Origin: Pseudomonadota bacterium
Lineage (GTDB): Bacteria; Pseudomonadota; Gammaproteobacteria; Xanthomonadales; Xanthomonadaceae
Assembly (NCBI GenBank): GCA_023399815.1
Contig: JAEWOJ010000044.1
Span: 1-30,403 of the forward strand
Reading direction: 5' to 3'
Length of the DNA stretch: 30,403 bases
The notes beneath the pieces were generated by a model. The model searched no databases and was not told the origin of the DNA. It saw nothing but the letters and a program-made list of their open reading frames with translations. How positions within the stretch are numbered: position 1 is the first letter of the stretch; every line of letters starts with the position of its first letter. Position numbers and translations under genes: made by a program. This document shows, piece after piece, positions 25,090-30,403 of the stretch.

Positions 25090-26358
25090 ATGGAAGACCG
25101 CAAGCGCTGCCACACCTCCGCGCAGTCGCCGCAGCCGTTCTGGCACCGGCTGCGCGCCATCACCTTCTACCCCCTGCACGGGTCGGCGCTGTATTCGCTG
25201 GTCGCGCTCACCCTGTGCACCCTGCTGGGCCTGCTGCCCGGCATCGGCTGGATCCTCAACCTCATCACCTGGGTCGCGGTCTACCGCTACGCGTTCGAGA
25301 TCCTGCGCGAGACCGCCAACGGCCGCCTGCAGGCGCCCGAGCACACGCTGGGCAGCAGCGACGGCAGCGTGGTCCGCCTGCTCGGCCTGATGATCCTGAT
25401 GGGCATCTTCCTGGTGGCGGTGGCGGTGTTCCTCGGCCCGGTCGCCGGCCTGCTGGCGCTGGTGGCCGTGGTGTTCCTGCAACCGGGCTGCGTGATCTCG
25501 CTGGCGATGGACGGCAGCCTGCGCGCCGCGGCCAACCCAGCCACCTCGATCGCCCTGGCCACCCGCATCGGCTGGCCCTACCTGGCCGCGTTCGGGCTGC
25601 TGTTCGTCATCCAGGCCAGCGCGCTGACCGCAGGACGCTGGCTGCATGCCTGGATGCCGCCGGTCGTCGGCGAACTCGCCCTGACCTTCTTCGCCATCTG
25701 GGGCCTGTTCTCCGCGTTCCACCTGATGGGCTACCTGGTCTACCAGTACCACGTCGAACTCGGCTTCGAGCCGGAAGGCGCCGCGCAGGCGCTGTCGCGC
25801 CACGACCCGGACCGCCGGCTGCTGGACGAAGCCGAGCACTTCGTCCGCGAAGGCCACCCCGAAGCGGCGATGGACGCCCTGCGCGGCGCCGTCCGCAGCC
25901 GCGCGGTCGGCCTGCCGGTGCACGAGCTCTACCAGCGCCTGCTGCTGCGCAACGGTGCTTCCGATGCATTGCGCGAACACGGCCGCCAGTACATCAGCCG
26001 GCTGCTGATGGAAAAGCAGGAACGGCAGGCGATGAACGCGCTGCGCGACCTGCTGGAGCGGGATCCGGACTTCACCCCTGCCGAGCCGCAGCAGGCCGAA
26101 CGGCTGGCCGAGCGCGCCGGCATGGGCGGTCAGTTCCAGCTGCAGGTGGATGCCCTGCGCGCCATGCTGCGGGCCTGGCCGCGCGCCGTGCAGGCGCCGC
26201 AATGGGCGTTGCAGGCGGCGATGCTGCTGGGCGAACGCTACAACCGCGACGCCGAGGCATTGCAACTGCTGGACGACGCGCTCGGCCGCTGCGACGACGA
26301 GCAGCAGCGGCGCAAGCTCGACGCCGCGCGCCGCGCCCTGCAGCCGGACCCGGCCTAG
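25090..26358 (+). CDS. Polytopic membrane protein with helical C-terminal domain
   Basis: 422 aa from ATG 25090, preceded by GGGGGAC at good spacing. About six hydrophobic segments lie at 31-50, 52-69, 95-115, 117-138, 160-180 and 190-218. The rest (about 230-422) is soluble and helical with TPR-like repeats, for example 'HPEAAMDALRGAVRSRAVGL', 'QERQAMNALRDLLERDPDFT' and 'DAEALQLLDDALGRCDDEQQ'. I do not recognise a named family. TPR-like tails usually hold protein partners; the neighbouring convergent rhomboid protease has a similar helical tail. The stop TAG lies in a CTAG shared with the rhomboid stop on the other strand. Confidence 0.85.
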   Translation: MEDRKRCHTSAQSPQPFWHRLRAITFYPLHGSALYSLVALTLCTLLGLLPGIGWILNLITWVAVYRYAFEILRETANGRLQAPEHTLGSSDGSVVRLLGLMILMGIFLVAVAVFLGPVAGLLALVAVVFLQPGCVISLAMDGSLRAAANPATSIALATRIGWPYLAAFGLLFVIQASALTAGRWLHAWMPPVVGELALTFFAIWGLFSAFHLMGYLVYQYHVELGFEPEGAAQALSRHDPDRRLLDEAEHFVREGHPEAAMDALRGAVRSRAVGLPVHELYQRLLLRNGASDALREHGRQYISRLLMEKQERQAMNALRDLLERDPDFTPAEPQQAERLAERAGMGGQFQLQVDALRAMLRAWPRAVQAPQWALQAAMLLGERYNRDAEALQLLDDALGRCDDEQQRRKLDAARRALQPDPA

Positions 26359-27827
26359 TCGTTCTCCAGCAGGAAGCGCGCCTTGGCCGCCTGCGGTGCC
26401 CGCGGGTAGCGCTGTTCGATCAGGGCCAGCAGGCGGTGCTGCTGTTCGCGGGCGTGCAGTTCGCCATGGCGCAGCGCCAGGCGCAGCCAGGCCTGCGCCT
26501 GCTCCCCGGCCAGTTGCTCCCCGGCCGGTTGCGCCGCGGCCTGTTCCAGCATGGCTTCGGCTTCCTGCAGCCAACCGGCCTTGAGGCAGCGCTCGAACAT
26601 CAGGCGCTGGACTTCCGCCGTCGGCGGCGCGCCGGTGGCCAGCCACTGCTTGACGATGTCGCGCTGCACCGCCTGGCTGGCGGCGTCGCCGGTAGCGTCC
26701 AGCCGCAGCACGTCCAGCGCGCGGGCCTGGACGTCGGCCGGCTTGCCGGCATTGCGGGCCACCCGGTAGCGCGCGACCGCCACGTCCAGCCGCGGCGGCT
26801 GCTCGGCGGCGAGCTCGGCCAGCAGGCGCTCGGCCGCGGCATTCTCCAACCGTCCCATGTGCCGCAGCGCCTGTTCCCAGCGTCCATCCACCGCGTCGGG
26901 CTCGACGGCGTCGGCCATGTAGTCCTCGCGGACCTGGCGCGTCAGCACCAGCAGGCCGCCCAGCAGGGCGCCGCAGATCAGCCCGCCCGCGTGGGCATCG
27001 AAGCCGATGCCGGCCTTCGCGTTGGCCAGCAGGTTGTATACCTCCCAGCCGAGCCACAGCGGCAACAGCCAGATCGCCGGCGCGCGCACGTAGTCGAACA
27101 CCACGCCGAACCAGTAGAAGAAGCGCACCGGGCGCCGCCCCCAGACCACGCAGAACGCGCCCATCACCGCAGCGATCGCGCCCGATGCGCCCAGGCCGCC
27201 GCCGCTTTCTCCCCAGCGCCACCACAGGCTGGCCAGGCTGGCGCCGAACGCGCCCAGCAGGTAGACCCCTAGGAAGCGCCAGCCACCCAGCGCGCCTTCC
27301 AGCAGCAGCCCCAGCACCACGAGGAACAGCATGTTGCCGAGCAGGTGCAGGAAGCCGCCATGCAGGAATGCCGAGGACAGCATCCGCGCCGGCGACCACT
27401 CGGAACTGCGCATGACGTGGCGCAGGGTGAACACTTCGTCCAGCTTCTTCTGGTACGGCCGGCGCAGTGCCTGCCAGGCAGCATGCTGCTGCTCCGATTC
27501 GAACAACCGTCCTTCTTCAAGTGCGGTGACGAACGCCACGTTGCTCAGGGTGGACATACCTACGAAGCCGGCGCGCTGCGCTTCCGGCACGGCTTCGAGT
27601 CCGGCCAGCGCATCGCGCTGCGCGGTGAGGCGAAGGTGCTTTTCGTAGGCCGGCACCTCGTACTCGCCCAGCCCCGACTGTCGGTACCACGCCTGCGCCG
27701 CCTCGACCCTGCGTTCGTCTCCCCGCTGCCAGCCGAAGTAGACCAGCGCGTTGGTCACGACCAACAGCAGCGTCACCAGCGGCAGCGTTGCCAGGTTGAG
27801 CGGCTTGTGCAACGGCAGGATCAGCAT
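26355..27827 (-). CDS. Rhomboid-family intramembrane serine protease with helical tail
   Basis: 490 aa from ATG 27827 (MLILPLHKPLNLATLPLVTL). The rhomboid core is complete: the HxxxxHxxxN motif in 'AFLHGGFLHLLGNMLFLVVL' (His156, His161, Asn165), catalytic Ser215 in GLGASGAIAAVMG, and catalytic His279 in GFDAHAGGLICGALLGG. A ~110-residue soluble insert lies between the first membrane helix and the core, and a ~190-residue helical, TPR-like tail follows it. Rhomboids cut substrates inside the membrane; the substrate is unknown. The longer open frame upstream overlaps greB and is not coding. Divergent from greB with about 100 bases between. Confidence 0.9.
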   Translation of the reverse strand: MLILPLHKPLNLATLPLVTLLLVVTNALVYFGWQRGDERRVEAAQAWYRQSGLGEYEVPAYEKHLRLTAQRDALAGLEAVPEAQRAGFVGMSTLSNVAFVTALEEGRLFESEQQHAAWQALRRPYQKKLDEVFTLRHVMRSSEWSPARMLSSAFLHGGFLHLLGNMLFLVVLGLLLEGALGGWRFLGVYLLGAFGASLASLWWRWGESGGGLGASGAIAAVMGAFCVVWGRRPVRFFYWFGVVFDYVRAPAIWLLPLWLGWEVYNLLANAKAGIGFDAHAGGLICGALLGGLLVLTRQVREDYMADAVEPDAVDGRWEQALRHMGRLENAAAERLLAELAAEQPPRLDVAVARYRVARNAGKPADVQARALDVLRLDATGDAASQAVQRDIVKQWLATGAPPTAEVQRLMFERCLKAGWLQEAEAMLEQAAAQPAGEQLAGEQAQAWLRLALRHGELHAREQQHRLLALIEQRYPRAPQAAKARFLLEND

Positions 27828-27927
27828 TTCCGGGCATCCGTGTCGGACGCCGCAGCTTCGGCCATCGATTGGCCTCGCGCAAGCGTCCGCGGCTACCATG
27901 CGCCCACCTTCCGCCGTTCCACCTCTG

Positions 27928-28434
27928 ATGAGCCGCTGGCGTCCCCCCGCAGAAAAGAGCACCGCGCTGATCACCGCACAGGGCCACGCGCGCCTGAAGG
28001 CCGAACTGGACGAACTGTGGCGGCAGCGCCGGCCCGAAGTGGTCAAGGCGCTGGCCGCGGCCGCCGCCGAAGGCGATCGCTCGGAGAACGCCGAGTACAC
28101 CTACCGCAAGAAGCAGCTCGGCGAGATCGACCGCCGCGTGCGCTACCTGAGCAAGCGGCTGGAAGCGCTGCGCGTGGTGGACACCCGTCCCAGCGACCCG
28201 GCGGCGGTGTTCTTCGGCGCGACGGTGGAACTGGAGAACGTGGCATCCGGCCAGACCCACGTCTACCGCATCGTCGGCCCGGACGAGACCGACGCGACGG
28301 CCGGCTGGATCAGCATCGATTCGCCGCTGGCCCGCGCCCTGCTGAAGAAGCGCATCGACGACGAATTCGAGGTGGAGCTGCCCGGCGGACGGCAGGGTTT
28401 CGCCATCATCGGGATCGACTACGACGCTGGGTGA
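27928..28434 (+). CDS. greB: Transcription elongation factor GreB
   Basis: 168 aa from ATG 27928 (MSRWRPPAEKSTALITAQGH), the usual GreB start in this group; ATG 27898 would add ten residues. The N-terminal coiled coil 'RLKAELDELWRQRRPEVVKA' carries at its tip the acidic motif EGDRSENAEYTYRKKQ that reaches the polymerase active centre; 'RVRYLSKRLEALRVVDTRPS' completes the coil. The C-terminal FKBP-like domain has 'GPDETDATAGWISIDSPLAR' and ends IGIDYDAG. It makes backtracked RNA polymerase cleave its transcript and restart. No clear ribosome site precedes the start. Confidence 0.95.
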   Translation: MSRWRPPAEKSTALITAQGHARLKAELDELWRQRRPEVVKALAAAAAEGDRSENAEYTYRKKQLGEIDRRVRYLSKRLEALRVVDTRPSDPAAVFFGATVELENVASGQTHVYRIVGPDETDATAGWISIDSPLARALLKKRIDDEFEVELPGGRQGFAIIGIDYDAG

Positions 28435-28450
28435 TGCCTGTTCCTTGCCT

Positions 28451-28522
28451 CTGTAGGAGCGACGTCAGTCGCGATGGGACTCTCCCGGTAAAGCCTCATC
28501 GCGACTGACGTCGCTCCTACAG
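28451..28522. repeat. Perfect 26-bp inverted repeat with 20-base loop
   Basis: Positions 28451-28476 (beginning CTGTAGGAGCGACGTCAGTC) are the exact reverse complement of 28497-28522. The TGTAGGAGCGAC...TCGCGA word is a well-known dispersed repeat (REP type) in Xanthomonadaceae and some pseudomonads, presumably moved by RAYT transposases. It follows greB and may also protect or terminate its transcript. Confidence 0.9.
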
Positions 28523-28624
28523 CGCTCCTGCGAAAGCCGTTGACCCATGCATGCGGGAAAAGCACTCACGCCCCTCGCCTGCATGCGGTTTTCGCCATGC
28601 GGAATCCCGAATCCAAGGCAGCAT

Positions 28625-29485
28625 TCAGGACAGCAGCAGCGGCAGCGGATACGTCCGCCCCTCGCGCAGCGGCCGGAAATAATCGGCATTGGCGTAAAAG
28701 GCGCCGTCCTGCGCCGGATGCCAGTCCGGCACACCGGCCAGCGGCAACGGCCGCAGCTCCAACGGATCGCGCAGGATCTCGCCGCTCCGTATCGCCCCGG
28801 CCACGCGCGCCACGCAGGCGGCGTCATCCCCGCCCCGCACCACCACGCAGCGCCCGACCAGCAGGCGCCCGGGCACCAGCGCCTGCTCCATCAGCGCATG
28901 CCCGATCACCGCGGCGATGGCGATGCCGCCGTCCTGCCAGCGCGGCGCCTGCCCGCCGAACAGTTCCGTCCAGCGATGACCATCCCATAGCGGCAACAGG
29001 GCCGGATCGGCGACGCGCACGATGACCCCGCATTCGTCGAACTGGGTCAGCGCCTGCTGTGCCCGGTTGCGCTGCTGCGGCCCCATCGCGGCTATGTGCA
29101 GGCACTGGCGCGCGTTGAGCGCCGACTTGATCGCCGGGTGGCGCGCCCAGACCAGCGCGTTGAACAGGTCGTGCCAGTTCTCCGTGCGCGTGGCGATGAG
29201 CCCGTGCGTGGCGATGCGCGTCTCGTAATGCAGGCCATCGGCGAGCAATGGCCCGTCCTGCGCGACGAAGCGCCTTCCCGCCAGCGGCAGCGCCGCATTG
29301 AGCGCATCGATGCCCGGCCATCCGGCAGTCGTCAGCAGCGCCTGATGGTCGCCATAGCCGGCGAACAGGGGATGCCGGAAACACGCCGGATCGACCTGCC
29401 CGCGCGCGGGCGCGACGAAGCGGCGCCGGTCGCCGGCCTCGCGCGGTACCGCGCGATCCTCCGCTGTGCCGGAGTGGCCGGTCAC
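28625..29485 (-). CDS. DUF3025 family protein
   Basis: 286 aa from a GTG at 29485 that overlaps the rimO stop (GTGA), so it is translated after rimO. Family features: 'HYETRIATHGLIATRTENWH' and DLFNALVWARHPAIKSALNARQ (the W-DLFNAL-W..P..K..LN motif), 'RNRAQQALTQFDECGVIVRV' and the C-terminal 'VPDWHPAQDGAFYANADYFR'. These match my recollection of DUF3025, a protein of unknown function found in beta- and gammaproteobacteria. The conserved Asn, Trp and Asp residues suggest an enzyme, but no reaction is known. No signal peptide. The longer frame to 29701 is antisense-shadow within rimO. Confidence 0.85.
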   Translation of the reverse strand: MTGHSGTAEDRAVPREAGDRRRFVAPARGQVDPACFRHPLFAGYGDHQALLTTAGWPGIDALNAALPLAGRRFVAQDGPLLADGLHYETRIATHGLIATRTENWHDLFNALVWARHPAIKSALNARQCLHIAAMGPQQRNRAQQALTQFDECGVIVRVADPALLPLWDGHRWTELFGGQAPRWQDGGIAIAAVIGHALMEQALVPGRLLVGRCVVVRGGDDAACVARVAGAIRSGEILRDPLELRPLPLAGVPDWHPAQDGAFYANADYFRPLREGRTYPLPLLLS

Positions 29486-30403
29486 AGCACCTTGAGGTCG
29501 AACGGCGTGGCCATCGGCTTGACGAGGGCGTCGCCGAACAGGTCGTGCTCGTCGCTGTCGGTGATCTCGACATCGACGAAATCGCCCACGCGCAGCCCGG
29601 CTTCGGCGGCGTTCTGGACATGCACCAGGCCATCGATTTCCGGCGCGTCGGCCTTGGAGCGCGCCACCGCGATGCCGTCCTCGATCACATCGACAAGGCA
29701 CTGCTGCACGCTGCCGATCTTCGCTTCGAGCCTGGCGGCGGAAATGGCCGCCTGCTTCTCCATGAAGCGGGCCAGGCGCTCCTGCTTCACATCCTCCGGT
29801 ACCGGGTCGGGCAGATCATTGGCAGTGGCGCCCTCCACCGGCGAATAGGCGAACGCGCCGACGCGGTCAAGTTGGGCGGCATCAAGGAAGTCGAGCAACT
29901 GCTCGAACTCGGCCTCGGTCTCGCCCGGGAAGCCGACGATGAAGGTCGAGCGCACGGTGATGTCCGGGCTGATCTCGCGCCAGCGCAGTACGCGCTCCAG
30001 GGTCTTGTCGACCGCGCCCGGACGCTTCATCAGCTTGAGGATGCGCGGGCTGGCATGCTGGAACGGGATGTCCAGGTACGGCAGGATCCGGCCCTCGGCC
30101 ATCAGCGGCACGACGTCGTCCACATGCGGGTACGGGTAGACGTAGTGCAGGCGTGTCCACGCCTCCAGCTCGGACAGGCCCTCGCACAACGCCTTCATGC
30201 GCGTGGCGTACTCCCGGCCGCGCCAGGTGCCCGGCGCGTACCGGCGGTCCACGCCATAGGCCGAGGTGTCCTGCGACACCACCAGCAACTCGCGCACGCC
30301 GCCCTTCACCAGGCGCTCGGCCTCGCGCAGCACGTCCTCGACCGGGCGCGACACCAGGTCGCCGCGCATCGAGGGAATGATGCAGAAGCTGCAGCGATGG
30401 TTG
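29482..30403 (-). CDS. rimO: Ribosomal protein S12 methylthiotransferase RimO (partial)
   Basis: The last ~306 residues are in the window; the start lies beyond the right edge. The radical-SAM loop is at the edge (NHRCSFCIIPSMRGDLVSRP), holding two of the three iron-sulphur cysteines. Further motifs are 'LLVVSQDTSAYGVDRRYAPG', 'YLDIPFQHASPRILKLMKRP' and TFIVGFPGETEAEF. The final ~65 residues form the TRAM domain ('IDGLVHVQNAAEAGLRVGDF'). RimO adds a methylthio group to the conserved Asp of ribosomal protein S12 using S-adenosylmethionine and two 4Fe-4S clusters. It is translationally coupled to the DUF3025 gene. Confidence 0.96.
   Translation of the reverse strand, partial: NHRCSFCIIPSMRGDLVSRPVEDVLREAERLVKGGVRELLVVSQDTSAYGVDRRYAPGTWRGREYATRMKALCEGLSELEAWTRLHYVYPYPHVDDVVPLMAEGRILPYLDIPFQHASPRILKLMKRPGAVDKTLERVLRWREISPDITVRSTFIVGFPGETEAEFEQLLDFLDAAQLDRVGAFAYSPVEGATANDLPDPVPEDVKQERLARFMEKQAAISAARLEAKIGSVQQCLVDVIEDGIAVARSKADAPEIDGLVHVQNAAEAGLRVGDFVDVEITDSDEHDLFGDALVKPMATPFDLKVL

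Noticed and set aside
24868..27399. Minus-strand open frame of 843 codons over the HerA-like, membrane and rhomboid genes
   Set aside because: It crosses three genes supported by clear motifs or ribosome sites; its own sequence is low-complexity shadow.

Overview
The window is high-GC bacterial chromosome. The right two thirds carry a lexA - recA - recX - alaS - csrA - tRNA-Ser(GCT) - ssrA (tmRNA) block, a LexA box of the type known from Xanthomonas (TTAGTAGTAATACTACTAA), a greB and rimO typical of gammaproteobacteria, and intergenic hairpin repeats common in Xanthomonadaceae. I infer a member of the Xanthomonadaceae (Lysobacter/Luteimonas/Pseudoxanthomonas/Stenotrophomonas side). The exact genus cannot be fixed from the sequence alone.

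Layout. (1) 1-1631 is a decayed or patchy zone: a 5'-truncated ankyrin-repeat gene, a small lipoprotein, and a clear relic of the error-prone polymerase gene dnaE2 (imuC) broken by two in-frame stops, a deletion and a one-base frameshift. (2) 2069-4218 holds two adjacent plus-strand genes of unknown function that look less GC-rich than the core: a four-helix membrane protein followed by a 431-aa protein whose conserved acidic positions resemble a PIN-like nuclease. They end at a strong bidirectional terminator. (3) About 4.4-11.95 kb is a compact mobile element inserted at the 3' end of the tmRNA gene. It encodes a P4-type tyrosine integrase, a gene pair behind a promoter with a palindromic operator and a 250-nt structured leader, two small excisionase-like HTH proteins, a small unknown protein, a replication protein, a DnaB-type helicase, and a 600-aa low-complexity/coiled-coil protein resembling phage particle proteins. 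Most genes overlap by 4-8 bases, so translation is probably coupled. There are no terminase, capsid, portal or lysis genes, which fits a satellite or replicating island. (4) 11947-18467 is the conserved core with the tmRNA, tRNA-Ser, csrA, alaS, recX, recA and lexA, all on the minus strand. (5) 18490-30403 is housekeeping: a DUF2975-like membrane protein with its XRE regulator, an ABC1/UbiB-family kinase, the PncC/CinA amidase, a MltD-like lytic transglycosylase with LysM, a HerA/YjgR-like ATPase, a membrane protein with a helical tail, a rhomboid protease, greB, a large inverted repeat, a DUF3025 protein translationally coupled to rimO, and rimO running off the right edge.

How it works together. 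The core block joins SOS control (LexA, RecA, RecX) to translation quality genes (AlaS, tmRNA, tRNA-Ser) and the global RNA regulator CsrA. The mobile element uses the tmRNA 3' end as its attachment site and leaves the tmRNA intact. The plus-strand pair at 2069-4218 lies beyond the element's apparent distal end and is the best candidate in the window for an undescribed accessory (possibly defence) module. A full second copy of the tmRNA 3' end was not found, so the distal boundary of the island is not settled and the pair may or may not belong to it.
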